This document shows positions 33,781 through 42,780 of a DNA stretch of 44,270 nucleotides, piece after piece. The translations under genes were made by a program, and so were the position numbers. The notes beneath the pieces were generated by a model that was given only the letters and a program-made list of their open reading frames with translations, did no database searches and was not told the origin of the DNA. Source of the stretch: JAYVIQ01 sp043770215 (GTDB lineage Bacteria; Bacteroidota; Bacteroidia; Cytophagales; JAAEPT01); contig JAYVIQ010000026.1 in the NCBI GenBank assembly GCA_043770215.1, positions 1 to 44,270 on the forward strand. The letters are read 5' to 3'. Positions within the stretch are counted from its first letter, which is position 1, and each line of letters begins with the position of its first letter.

Positions 33781-33885
33781 TTAGCTATTAGCAGTTCGTT
33801 TTTAGCACTTAGAATCTAGCACTAGCTTTTAGTTATACATAGTTTAGTGGCTTTAAAGAGCTAAAAGCTAATACCTAATAGCTAA
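33781..33885. repeat. Nested inverted repeats between the two uvrA genes
   Basis: TTAGCTATTAG (33781-33791) is the exact reverse complement of CTAATAGCTAA (33875-33885). Inside it, TAGCTTTTAG (33823-33832) is the exact reverse complement of CTAAAAGCTA (33861-33870). The left arm also carries several loose TTAGC/CTAGC units and the right arm GCTAA units. The right end overlaps the stop codon of the upstream uvrA. It may fold into a long imperfect hairpin in the mRNA between the two genes. Confidence 0.6.
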
Positions 33886-36701
33886 ACGCTCATTAATTCT
33901 TCTTTAATAAATTTACTTGTAAACCCTTCAGTAATTAAAGCTACTTCTTCTGGTGTGCCTGTAGCAACTATGTTGCCTCCTGCATTTCCGCCTTCTGGCC
34001 CTACGTCTATGACATGGTCTGCAGCTTTTATGATATCTAAATTATGCTCTATTACCAAAACTGTATTGCCTTTGTCTACCAATCTGTCTAGTACTACCAA
34101 CAAATGTAGAATGTCTTGAAAATGCAATCCTGTAGAGGGTTCATCTAAAATATACATGGTTTTTCCAGTATCTCTTTTAGACAACTCTGTCGCCAATTTT
34201 ACACGTTGGGCTTCTCCTCCAGACAATGTAGTTGCATGCTGACCTAAAGTGATATAGCCTAAACCTACATCTTGTAATGTTTTTATCTTCCTGGATATCT
34301 TGGGTTGGGATTCAAAAAAATCTACCGCTTGGTCTACAGTTAAATCCAAAACATCAGAAATACTTTTGCTTTTGAAACGTACCTCTAAGGTTTCTCTATT
34401 GTACCTTTTTCCTTTACAAGTTTCACAAGAAACGTGTACGCTTGGCAAAAAGTCCATTTCTATTACTTTTACACCTCCACCCTCGCAATCTTCGCACCGC
34501 CCTCCTTTTACATTAAAAGAAAACCTACCTACTTTGTAGCCTCTAATTTTAGATTCTGGCATTTGTGCAAAAAGATCTCTAATGTCAGAAAATACACCTG
34601 TGTAGGTAGCAGGATTACTTCTTGGTGTTCTGCCAATAGGCCCTTGGTCTACTTCTATGACTTTATCTATGTTTTTTATGCCTTCTATGCTCTTATAAGG
34701 CAAAGGCGTTTTTACAGATCTATAAAAATATTTAGATAAAATAGGGTGTAGAGTCTCGTGTATTAATGAGCTTTTTCCGCTTCCTGACACCCCTGTGACA
34801 CAAATAAATTTCCCTAACGGAAGAGCAAGATCTACATTTTTTAAATTATGCCCAGTTGCCCCCAATAGTTTAATTTCTAATCCGTTGCCCTCTCTTCTGT
34901 TTTCAGGAATTTTTACTTTTATTCTGTTATTTAAATATTTGGCTGTAGTAGTATCTTCATTAACCAAACTTGATGGATGGCCTTGTGTTACTACATTCCC
35001 TCCTAGTCTGCCAGCACCAGGACCGATGTCTATAAGATAATCTGCTTGCAACATCATATCCTTATCATGCTCTACAACCAAAACAGTATTTCCTAAATCT
35101 CTTAAATCCTTTAAGGCTTTGATAAGTTTTGCATTGTCTCTTTGGTGCAAACCAATGCTAGGCTCATCTAAAATATAGGTTACTCCTACTAGCTGTGTTC
35201 CAATTTGAGTAGCCAACCTTATACGCTGAGATTCTCCACCCGAAAGTGTACGCAAAGGTCTATCTAGGTTTAGATAACTCAAGCCTACATCTAACAAAAA
35301 TGTAATTCTCTTCTTGATTTCTTTTAATACTTGAGTTGCAATTATTTTTTGAACAGAGGTAAGCTTATCTTCTACACCGTCTAACCAAATAGCTAAATCA
35401 TCTAAATTTAGTTTTGCCAGCTGAGAAATGTTTTTATCTAAAATAAAAAAATGTCTAGACTCTATTCTCAAACGCTCGCCATTGCAATCTCTACAGGGTT
35501 TTTCGCAAATATAATCTGAATATTGTCTTTTTTGGGCATCTGTACCTTCTGAATAGTGTCTTTTTAGATAAGAAATAATGCCTTCAAAATTGTATTCATA
35601 GGGTACTGTTTTGCCACCAGAACTTTTTACCATTTGGATGTATTCTCCACCAAAGAGTATAAGATCTAAGCACTCTTTTGGGAAATTATCAATTGCCGTT
35701 ATGGTATTTACATCATATACGGAACAAATTTTTTCTATCTCTGTAAAAACCCAAGCCTTTCTATATTCGCCAAGTGGAGCAAACGCGCCTCTTAAAATGG
35801 TAAGACTAGAATCTGGAATAATGGTTTCTGGGGTAAACTCTTCTATTATTCCTAAGCCGTTGCATGTAGGGCAAGCTCCATAAGGAGAATTGAAAGAAAA
35901 ATTATTTGGAGATGGCTCGTCATACGAAATTCCATTTTCTGCATCCATTAAATTTTTAGAAAAATAATGCAGTTTTTTGGCTTCATCCATTACACAAATG
36001 ACCTCTTTCCCTTGTTTCAAAGCAAGTTGTACAGATTGACTTACACGAAGCCTATCCTCTTTTTCTGGTACAATTCTATCTATAACAATTTCTATATCAT
36101 GTATTTTGTACCTATCTAGTTGCATCCCTGGTACGAGCTCTATAACCACACCATCAATTCTGGCTTTGGTAAAGCCAGATTTTCTTATTTGCACAAATAG
36201 CTCTTTGTAATGTCCTTTTCTGGCTCTTACAACGGGTGCCAACAATATAATCTTTTGGTTCTCAAACTGATCTAAGATGGAGCTAACAATCTGCTCTTCA
36301 GATTGTTTTATCATTGGTTTGCCACTTATGTAAGAGTGTGCCACGCCTGCTCTAGCATAGAGCAAACGCATAAAATCATATATTTCTGTAGATGTACCAA
36401 CTGTAGATCTTGGATTTCTGCCTGTGGTTTTTTGTTCTATAGCTATTACCGGACTTAAGCCCTCTATTTTATCTACCTCTGGCCTTTCCATATCGCCTAT
36501 AAAAGACCTAGCATAGGCAGAAAAACTTTCCATGTACCTTCTTTGTCCTTCGGCATAGATGGTATCAAAGGCCAAACTAGATTTTCCAGAACCACTTACT
36601 CCTGTAATAACCACCAACTGGTTGCGAGGTATATTTACTGAAATATTTTTCAGATTGTTTTCCCTTGCTCCGTAAACTTCTATAAATTCTTGCTTATCCA
36701 A
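33882..36701 (-). CDS. uvrA: Excinuclease ABC subunit A (UvrA), upstream paralogue
   Basis: A 939-residue UvrA with both ABC modules: Walker A GVSGSGKS at 34-41 and 637-644, signatures LSGGESQ (486-492) and LSGGEAQ (826-832), and zinc cysteines Cys277/280 with Cys403/406 and Cys736/739 with Cys759/762. UvrB-binding and insertion regions are present. The start codon is TTG at 36699-36701 (MDKQEFIEVYGA); no in-frame ATG lies just upstream and the first family-conserved residues follow at once. It is the leading gene of the tandem pair. Which copy partners UvrB in canonical repair cannot be told from sequence alone. Confidence 0.93.
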   Translation of the reverse strand: MDKQEFIEVYGARENNLKNISVNIPRNQLVVITGVSGSGKSSLAFDTIYAEGQRRYMESFSAYARSFIGDMERPEVDKIEGLSPVIAIEQKTTGRNPRSTVGTSTEIYDFMRLLYARAGVAHSYISGKPMIKQSEEQIVSSILDQFENQKIILLAPVVRARKGHYKELFVQIRKSGFTKARIDGVVIELVPGMQLDRYKIHDIEIVIDRIVPEKEDRLRVSQSVQLALKQGKEVICVMDEAKKLHYFSKNLMDAENGISYDEPSPNNFSFNSPYGACPTCNGLGIIEEFTPETIIPDSSLTILRGAFAPLGEYRKAWVFTEIEKICSVYDVNTITAIDNFPKECLDLILFGGEYIQMVKSSGGKTVPYEYNFEGIISYLKRHYSEGTDAQKRQYSDYICEKPCRDCNGERLRIESRHFFILDKNISQLAKLNLDDLAIWLDGVEDKLTSVQKIIATQVLKEIKKRITFLLDVGLSYLNLDRPLRTLSGGESQRIRLATQIGTQLVGVTYILDEPSIGLHQRDNAKLIKALKDLRDLGNTVLVVEHDKDMMLQADYLIDIGPGAGRLGGNVVTQGHPSSLVNEDTTTAKYLNNRIKVKIPENRREGNGLEIKLLGATGHNLKNVDLALPLGKFICVTGVSGSGKSSLIHETLHPILSKYFYRSVKTPLPYKSIEGIKNIDKVIEVDQGPIGRTPRSNPATYTGVFSDIRDLFAQMPESKIRGYKVGRFSFNVKGGRCEDCEGGGVKVIEMDFLPSVHVSCETCKGKRYNRETLEVRFKSKSISDVLDLTVDQAVDFFESQPKISRKIKTLQDVGLGYITLGQHATTLSGGEAQRVKLATELSKRDTGKTMYILDEPSTGLHFQDILHLLVVLDRLVDKGNTVLVIEHNLDIIKAADHVIDVGPEGGNAGGNIVATGTPEEVALITEGFTSKFIKEELMSV

Positions 36702-36987
36702 TGTGTATAAAATATGCTAATTTGTAAATATAGCCAAGTATAGCTGTATTAACAATGAGGTGCTGCAATAAGTTTTAGTTAGATTTGGTTGGTTGTACAT
36801 TCCTGATTTTTAAGATTTTTTTTTGATTTACAAACAAAAGTAACTTATTAATGACCCCAACTAAACAGGTATATATAACCAAAAAATTAAGTTGTTTTCT
36901 AAAACGTGTAAAAAAATAAAAAATATGTGTTTATTACTTTAAAAAAACCATAATTTAGTTTCTTATACAATTTAAACAGTAAAATAA

Positions 36988-37362
36988 ATGAAAAACAAAG
37001 TTTTGATAGGCGCATGTGCCTTATTTGGTGTTGCAATGATTGCTTTTGGAATAAATAAATTAGTTCCGTTTATTCCAATGCCTGAGCTTTCGGCTGAACA
37101 AGTTGCCGTCTTTGGTGCTTTCGGCACCATAAAATGGCTTATGCCCTTAGTAGGAATAGCAGAAATAGTTGGGGGGTTACTTATAGCAATTCCAAAAACA
37201 CGTGCATTAGGTGCTCTAATTATTTTTCCTGTAGTAGTTGGAATTTTTGTGCACAATGCTGTTTTTGAGCCAGAAGGTCTTGGCTTGGCTGGATTCTTTT
37301 TGTCGGTAAATCTTTGGGCAATTGTAGATAGCAAAGAAAAATATACTCCTATGATTGGTTAA
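36988..37362 (+). CDS. DoxX-like small membrane protein
   Basis: A 124-residue hydrophobic protein with about four helices (5-25, 45-70, 73-92 and 98-112), resembling the DoxX/DoxD-like family. Features include FGINKLVPFIPMPE and, in the second helix, GIAEIVGGLLIAIPKTRALGA. The family is broad, with reported links to quinone or redox stress, and no function is assigned. A same-length frame on the opposite strand is a shadow. The gene is single and ends at a strong terminator (37378-37419). Confidence 0.75.
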   Translation: MKNKVLIGACALFGVAMIAFGINKLVPFIPMPELSAEQVAVFGAFGTIKWLMPLVGIAEIVGGLLIAIPKTRALGALIIFPVVVGIFVHNAVFEPEGLGLAGFFLSVNLWAIVDSKEKYTPMIG

Positions 37363-37377
37363 TACCAAGAATCATTT

Positions 37378-37419
37378 AAAAAAAGGATTGTAACTTATTT
37401 TATTACAATCCTTTTTTTT
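37378..37419. terminator. Strong bidirectional terminator between convergent genes
   Basis: GGATTGTAA (37385-37393) pairs exactly with TTACAATCC (37403-37411) around a 9-base loop, flanked by seven A on the left and eight T on the right. The A/T flanks make it work in both directions, for the DoxX-like gene and the DUF4954 gene. Confidence 0.85.
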
Positions 37420-37458
37420 AAATTTTTTCTATCCTATCATTCAAAAACTATTTTTCTT

Positions 37459-39633
37459 TTACAGTTTTTTACATTCACTTTCAAATTGATCTGATTCTGC
37501 CTGTATTAATTTTATAAATTCATTGTCTTCTAAAGCACCTAGTACTTCATTCATTTCTTCTTTAGAATCATACATCATGGCTCTAAAGCTATTTTGATAA
37601 TCTTTGGCTCTTGTTTCGAAGGTATTTTTAGCAATGTGTTTTTGAGTAGCTATTGCAATATCTAAAAGCAACCTAAAATCTACCTCAGTTACTTTACTTG
37701 CATCTATATCTGCAATTTCTAACATAGAGGCAACTGCATGTGCTGTTTTTTGTGTCGAATACTTATCTTGTACAGTATTATAAGCCAAATGAAGAGTTTC
37801 CCAAGAATCTATCTTTCCAGTTTTAATGTCTTTTTTAATGCTCTCTAAGGCATTTTTATCCATTAACTGCCCACCTATATTTATAAATTTCTTACGTTCT
37901 GGGTTATAAAATTTAGTTTTTATGGTGTCTAATCCATTTAAATTTTCAGCTTTGCAGTGATCTAATAAATTTTTAATTCCATAAAGTACTACCATATCTT
38001 TGTAGATTTGGTATGCTTTCACCGCTTTTAAAATTATTACTTTTCTTTTAGAGTTTTCTACACCAGAGGCTAATATTTCTAGCATTTCTACTTCTTTGGA
38101 ATTGGTTTGTAGCTGTTGTTTGCCAATTTCTCTAAAATTATCCGCGTCAAGCCCTTTTGATTTTGTATATGCTTTTCCTATGGCAATTTCTATAAGTTCT
38201 AAGGCTTCAAAAATTTCATTTACAGTATCTGGGGCAAGAAAGTCTTGTTCTATTTTTATAGATTTATCAAACCTTTTGTCTCTTTGGGTGTATTTCCAAC
38301 TATTTCTTGCTAGAGCGTACATATTGTACATAAACCAATAGCCTGGCATAATTTCTAATGCTTCTTTGGCATCATTATTACTTACTAGTGAAAAAGGGAA
38401 TTGTATGTTTAACTCTGCAGGAAAATCTCCTTTAGAAAGCAAAATAAACGAGGCAAATTTAGAATTATGTTTCAAACTTACACATAAACCTGGCCAAAAT
38501 CCTCTTCCAGCCAAAAGTTCTCCGTCTGCTGCTCTAGAATTATGATTAGAACCAATAGTTGCACCGGCAGCAAGGTTTGTTTGTCCCAAAAGAGTGGATG
38601 CACATAAAAATGAATTGTTATGGTGTTGCTCGTGGAATGGATAAATAAAAGAATTTAAAACCTCACAACAAGAAATGGTAGAATTGTCTCCTAAGTAAGA
38701 ATTGATTAATCTAGCTCCATATTTTAACTGGCTACTTTGCCCCATCACAAAACGTACAGCTTTTACACCATAAAATATTCTGCAACCCAACCCTATTATT
38801 CCATTTACAAGTTCTACACCTTCTCCTATTTGGGTTCTAGCATCAGAACTACTGTTTACAGTAAGGTTTTTTAGTTTGTTGGCACCATTTATATATGCTG
38901 CTTCACCTATGTTTACATCCTTTACTAAAATGGTATTTTTTATAATCGTTTGACTACCAATTTTGCCATAATGTCCTCTATTGTCATCAAATTTATTGGC
39001 TGTAAACAGTTCAAAACAAGACATTAACTGCTTATCTCCTCTGAATTTAGACCACAAAAAAATATCTGATGCCAATATTCCATTAAAAGGAAATACTGAT
39101 CTGCCGCCATTTTCATTTCCTAATTCTAACTTTATTCTTGAACTTTCTAACTCTCCTTTTTTAATTATTCCGTTGCCAAATTTAGCAACAGATGTAGTTA
39201 TTAACTCTTTGACATTAAAAATTATACACTCTTCTTCTATTTGATAATGAGCTATGTAACTCACATTATTTATAGATACATTGTCTCCTATGTCACAAGA
39301 AACTAGAGTGGCATCATAAATACCAACTGGCACTTTTAAATCATGATACTCTAGGTAAAAATTTTCTAGTTTTCCTATTCTTACCAATCCTATAAAACGA
39401 ACTCTTTTTACTTGCTTTGGATTAAAACCATCAGTGACTAGTATATTATCCCAATTATCTGAATGGTTGGCATTATTTACTAGCTCTTCTATTTCTGATA
39501 TTTCTAGATTTCGGTATTTTTGTTTGGTATTTACCTCTCTGAGGTAGTATTCATCTTTTCCAGGCGGTATAAACTCTGGCGAAACAAAATTAAAGCCCAT
39601 TTCTTCTATGGGTCTTTTGATGAATTTAATCAT
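37459..39633 (-). CDS. DUF4954 family protein
   Basis: A 724-residue protein of the DUF4954 family, widely conserved in Bacteroidota and without known function. Residues about 85-420 carry hexapeptide-like repeats suggesting a left-handed beta-helix, as in sugar-nucleotide acyl- or nucleotidyltransferases (IGSQTIIKNTILVKDVNIGE and similar). A conserved block GSNHNSRAADGELLAGRGFW follows, then a helical C-terminal third. No signal peptide or membrane helix is seen. It lies downstream of glmS, behind the glmS terminator, so has its own transcript or read-through. Sugar or cell-wall metabolism is suggested only by fold and neighbour. Confidence 0.85.
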   Translation of the reverse strand: MIKFIKRPIEEMGFNFVSPEFIPPGKDEYYLREVNTKQKYRNLEISEIEELVNNANHSDNWDNILVTDGFNPKQVKRVRFIGLVRIGKLENFYLEYHDLKVPVGIYDATLVSCDIGDNVSINNVSYIAHYQIEEECIIFNVKELITTSVAKFGNGIIKKGELESSRIKLELGNENGGRSVFPFNGILASDIFLWSKFRGDKQLMSCFELFTANKFDDNRGHYGKIGSQTIIKNTILVKDVNIGEAAYINGANKLKNLTVNSSSDARTQIGEGVELVNGIIGLGCRIFYGVKAVRFVMGQSSQLKYGARLINSYLGDNSTISCCEVLNSFIYPFHEQHHNNSFLCASTLLGQTNLAAGATIGSNHNSRAADGELLAGRGFWPGLCVSLKHNSKFASFILLSKGDFPAELNIQFPFSLVSNNDAKEALEIMPGYWFMYNMYALARNSWKYTQRDKRFDKSIKIEQDFLAPDTVNEIFEALELIEIAIGKAYTKSKGLDADNFREIGKQQLQTNSKEVEMLEILASGVENSKRKVIILKAVKAYQIYKDMVVLYGIKNLLDHCKAENLNGLDTIKTKFYNPERKKFINIGGQLMDKNALESIKKDIKTGKIDSWETLHLAYNTVQDKYSTQKTAHAVASMLEIADIDASKVTEVDFRLLLDIAIATQKHIAKNTFETRAKDYQNSFRAMMYDSKEEMNEVLGALEDNEFIKLIQAESDQFESECKKL

Positions 39634-39653
39634 GGAATAAAGTAATTTTTTAT

Positions 39654-39701
39654 AAAAAAACTAAGCAACTATCAGACCATCTTTATGGTATCATAGTTGC
39701 T
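39654..39701 (-). terminator. Intrinsic terminator downstream of glmS
   Basis: AGCAACTAT (39664-39672) pairs with ATAGTTGCT (39693-39701), with an inner ACCAT/ATGGT stem. On the minus strand the stem is followed by TAG then seven T (plus-strand A run 39654-39660). Confidence 0.75.
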
Positions 39702-39762
39702 CAAGTCAGGAATTAAATATAAATGTTTTCTATTTTTTATAAGAATTATAACAAAACAAAAT

Positions 39763-41598
39763 TTATTCTACAGTTACAGATTTAGCTAAATTTCTTGGCT
39801 GATCTACGTTATAGCCTTTAAGCACACCTACATGATAAGAAAGAATTTGCAAAGGAATTACATTTATCAATGGAGCCAACACTTCATCTGTTTCTGGTAC
39901 AAAGATAACTTCATCGCACATATTAGCTACAGAAAAGTCTCCTTCTGTAACAATGGCTATAACTTTACCGCTTCGTGCTTTTACCTCCTGTATATTGGAT
40001 ACTACTTTTTCATAATGTTTGTCTTTAGTAGCAATAAATATAGATGGCAAACTTGGCTCTATCAAAGCAATAGGCCCATGTTTCATTTCAGCTGCAGGGT
40101 ATCCTTCTGCATGTATGTAAGAAACCTCTTTCAATTTCAATGCCCCTTCTAAGGCTACTGGAAAATTAAAACCTCTACCTAAAAATAAACAACTTGTTGC
40201 ATCTTTGTATTTTTTGGCAATTTCAAGAATGGTATCGTTGAGTAAAAGCGTTTTTTTGATTTTTTCTGGTATGAGCACCAATTCTTCTATTAGCTGGTTA
40301 AACCTTTGAGAAGTTAGCGTACCTTTTCCTTGTCCTATTTTAAGTGCTATCATTGTAAGCACAGTAAGCTGCGCAGTAAACGCCTTTGTGCTTGCAACGC
40401 CTATTTCTGGGCCTGCATGTGTATAAACACCTGCGTGTGAGGTTCTTGGAATTGAAGCTCCTACTGCATTGCACACACCTAAAATCAAAGCGCCCTTTTC
40501 TTTTGCCATTTCTATGGCCACCAGGGTATCTGCTGTTTCGCCAGATTGAGAAATAGCTATTACTACATCTCCTTTTTCAATAACAGGGTTTCTATATCTA
40601 AATTCAGAAGCATACTCTACTTCTACAGGTATTCTACAAAGATCTTCTATAAGGTATTCTGCCACTAAACCAGCATGCCACGAAGTTCCGCAGGCAACAA
40701 TGATGATTCTTTTGGCATTTTTTAATTCTTCTTCATATTTATGAATGCCTCCTAGGGTAAGCTCGTAGGTCTCTTTATTTACCCTTCCTCTTAAACAATC
40801 AAAAACAGAGTTTGGTTGGTCATAAATTTCTTTTAACATGAAGTGTTCATATCCTCCCTTTTCTATTGCCTCTAATTTTAGATCTAAGGTTTGTATGTAT
40901 GGAGTAATTTCTTCGTCTTTCAGGTTTGTTAAAATAAGCTCATCTTTTTTGATGATGGCAATTTCATAGTCATTTACATACACTACTTCATTAGTGTATT
41001 CTATAATAGGTGTAGCATCTGAAGCCAAATAATGTGCATTTTTACCTACACCTATAACTAGTGGACTTCCTTTGCGTGCTGCAAAGAGTGTGTCTGGGTA
41101 TTCTTCAGATACAATAACTATTACATAGGCTCCAATTACTCTTTTAAGAGCAATTTTAATTGCTTTTTGCAATGTACAGTTGTTCTTTTTTAATATCTCT
41201 TCTATAAATTTAAGCAATACCTCACTATCTGTTTCGCTTTGAAAAGTGTAGCCTTGCTCTAACAATTCTTTTTTTAGAGAGTCATAGTTTTCAATAATTC
41301 CATTATGAATCATTGCCATCTTACCATCTGTAGATACATGTGGGTGAGCATTTCTGTCAGAAGGCACACCATGGGTAGCCCAACGTGTGTGACCGATACC
41401 TATAGAGCCGGCCATAGATTTGGTTTGACAAAACTCTTCTAAGTCAGCAACTTTCCCTTGTTTTTTTTGAACATTAAGGGTTTTATCTATCAAGGCTACC
41501 CCAGCACTGTCATACCCTCTGTATTCTAGCCTCTTAAGTCCTTTAAGCAAAATTGGATAGGCTTCTTTTTCGCCTACGTACGCCACTATTCCACACAT
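39763..41598 (-). CDS. glmS: Glutamine-fructose-6-phosphate aminotransferase (isomerizing)
   Basis: A 611-residue GlmS, which makes glucosamine-6-phosphate from fructose-6-phosphate and glutamine, the first step to UDP-GlcNAc, peptidoglycan and LPS. Met1 is followed by the catalytic Cys2 (MCGIVAYVG). The glutaminase domain (1-230) has RLEYRGYDSAG and GHTRWATHG; two SIS sugar-isomerase domains follow (about 290-430 and 460-600). The C-terminus KSVTVE is typical. No glmS ribozyme-like leader is seen; the candidate promoter leaves almost no leader. It is between the TerD-like gene and DUF4954. Confidence 0.96.
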   Translation of the reverse strand: MCGIVAYVGEKEAYPILLKGLKRLEYRGYDSAGVALIDKTLNVQKKQGKVADLEEFCQTKSMAGSIGIGHTRWATHGVPSDRNAHPHVSTDGKMAMIHNGIIENYDSLKKELLEQGYTFQSETDSEVLLKFIEEILKKNNCTLQKAIKIALKRVIGAYVIVIVSEEYPDTLFAARKGSPLVIGVGKNAHYLASDATPIIEYTNEVVYVNDYEIAIIKKDELILTNLKDEEITPYIQTLDLKLEAIEKGGYEHFMLKEIYDQPNSVFDCLRGRVNKETYELTLGGIHKYEEELKNAKRIIIVACGTSWHAGLVAEYLIEDLCRIPVEVEYASEFRYRNPVIEKGDVVIAISQSGETADTLVAIEMAKEKGALILGVCNAVGASIPRTSHAGVYTHAGPEIGVASTKAFTAQLTVLTMIALKIGQGKGTLTSQRFNQLIEELVLIPEKIKKTLLLNDTILEIAKKYKDATSCLFLGRGFNFPVALEGALKLKEVSYIHAEGYPAAEMKHGPIALIEPSLPSIFIATKDKHYEKVVSNIQEVKARSGKVIAIVTEGDFSVANMCDEVIFVPETDEVLAPLINVIPLQILSYHVGVLKGYNVDQPRNLAKSVTVE

Positions 41599-41616
41599 AC
41601 ACTAATTATTTTATAA

Positions 41617-41624
41617 CAAATTTA
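41617..41624 (-). promoter_or_regulatory. Candidate -7 element for glmS
   Basis: The minus strand reads TAAATTTG, an exact TAnnTTTG match, 18 bases before the glmS ATG. It predicts a leader of about 12 bases. The -33 region has only a TTTAG near match. Confidence 0.4.
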
Positions 41625-41696
41625 AAAACAATTGAATCTAAAACTAAATTTATACTCTTTATTGCTGACTGATTTTTATTTGTATCAGAAACGTAC

Positions 41697-42263
41697 TCAA
41701 GCATAATTTTCTATATACCCTTCTAATCCTATTTCTGTTCCTTTACCAACTGCTTTAAACGTCCATTGGTTGCCTTCTCTTTTTAAACAACAAAACTCTA
41801 AATCTGTGGCCTGCTCAAAGCTATTTTCTAAATCAAACCTTAGTATTTCAATGCCAGACTGTAAATCAATAATTCGTAAATAAATATTACAAACCATTCC
41901 AAAATTTTGTTTTTTTAGCAGTCCTTGGTGTATTGTGGTTATGACTACTATTTCTGTCACTTGGCTTTCTACTTGGCTAAGGTTTAAAACAATCATTTCA
42001 TCATCGCCTTCGCCTGCAGTAGATCTATTGTCTCCAGTATGCTCTAAGGATCCTAAGGGAGATTTAAGGTTGTTGTAATAAATGAAAAAGTCATCACTTG
42101 GTATTTTCCTGTTTTCGCCAAGCATAAAAACTGATGCGTCTAAATCTAATTCAGGTTCTAATAAGTCCCACCCTAATCCAATCATTATTTTATTTATCTT
42201 AGGCGCTAAATCTGAAAGCAGGATGGTGTCTCCTTGTTTTAATTCTATGGATCTATTAGGCAT
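41697..42263 (-). CDS. TerD-family protein
   Basis: A 188-residue TerD-domain protein, named for tellurite-resistance operons but widespread in calcium-binding stress proteins. Signature residues are GLGWD (29-33), the acidic LDLDAS (39-44), FYY/NN at about 60-65, GDNR (77-80) and GEGDDE (84-89). These acidic loops bind Ca2+ in characterised members. It is a solo gene; no other ter genes are near, so a tellurite role is unsupported. It lies 98 bases upstream of glmS on the same strand. Confidence 0.85.
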   Translation of the reverse strand: MPNRSIELKQGDTILLSDLAPKINKIMIGLGWDLLEPELDLDASVFMLGENRKIPSDDFFIYYNNLKSPLGSLEHTGDNRSTAGEGDDEMIVLNLSQVESQVTEIVVITTIHQGLLKKQNFGMVCNIYLRIIDLQSGIEILRFDLENSFEQATDLEFCCLKREGNQWTFKAVGKGTEIGLEGYIENYA

Positions 42264-42637
42264 TACATATTATTTTTAAAGCTAATCTTAAAGGCAATAA
42301 ACTTTACAATTCTTGTTTTAGTAAAAGTAAGAGGCTTTTAGGCTTTTTATTACTTTCAACGCAATTTTATTATGTAAGGGTATAAATATTATTTTTTCCT
42401 ATAAAAAAATGAGGTATTAGATGATATCTCCACACTAAAAGAGTATGGTTTTGAACATAAAACCCTTTGGGGAAAAAGAAATATTTACAACTAAATAAGC
42501 TTATCAAATGAACCTTTTCTTTTAAATAAAATCAAAGAATAAATTACGGTTTATAATTTAAAAAACATCTATTGCAACCAATTATTTATTTTAACGTTTA
42601 GCTAGCAGCAGGCTTGAAATATTTAAATAATAGAATT
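42264..42637. other. Intergenic region, 374 bases
   Basis: AT-rich gap between the divergent TerD-like gene and the tiny ORF at 42638. It contains small mutually exclusive hairpins (GGTTTT 42447-42452 with AAAACC 42459-42464; CCC 42463-42465 with GGG 42469-42471) and no exact TAnnTTTG element. I see no convincing gene. Confidence 0.45.
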
Positions 42638-42736
42638 ATGAAAAATTTATTTGAAAACTCATTTGTTGACTTAGCATTTATAGCTTGTGTAATTGTAGCC
42701 TCAATACTTTTTATAGCCTTTAAGTTTTTTGTCTAA
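42638..42736 (+). CDS. Tiny single-pass membrane protein (32 aa)
   Basis: ATG at 42638 opens a 32-codon frame ending at TAA 42734-42736. The product starts MKNLFENSFVDLA and continues as one uninterrupted hydrophobic helix (about residues 12-31) with a single Lys near the end. The polar, charged head and clean helix look like a real small membrane protein, possibly a subunit of a larger complex. It stands alone, 44 bases upstream of murB on the same strand. No family recognised. Confidence 0.45.
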   Translation: MKNLFENSFVDLAFIACVIVASILFIAFKFFV

Positions 42737-42780
42737 CCAATAAAAGAATAGTATCTTGCTACTTGATTTAATGACATTGC

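Noticed and set aside
36972..37334. A 120-codon open frame on the minus strand
   Set aside because: It covers the DoxX-like gene almost exactly in antisense. The plus frame has orderly membrane helices and a terminator after it; the minus product is Pro/Thr-rich low-complexity typical of a shadow.
41596..41696. A glmS ribozyme or riboswitch upstream of glmS
   Set aside because: The gap is only 98 bases of AT-rich sequence with a promoter-like element 18 bases from the ATG, leaving no room for the ribozyme fold.
41697..42263. Tellurite-resistance operon
   Set aside because: Only one TerD-domain gene is present; TerB, TerC and TerZ neighbours are missing.
42447..42472. Hairpins at GGTTTT/AAAACC and CCC/GGG as a riboswitch
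   Set aside because: Stems are 3-6 bp and nothing downstream within normal distance matches a regulated gene; probably chance.
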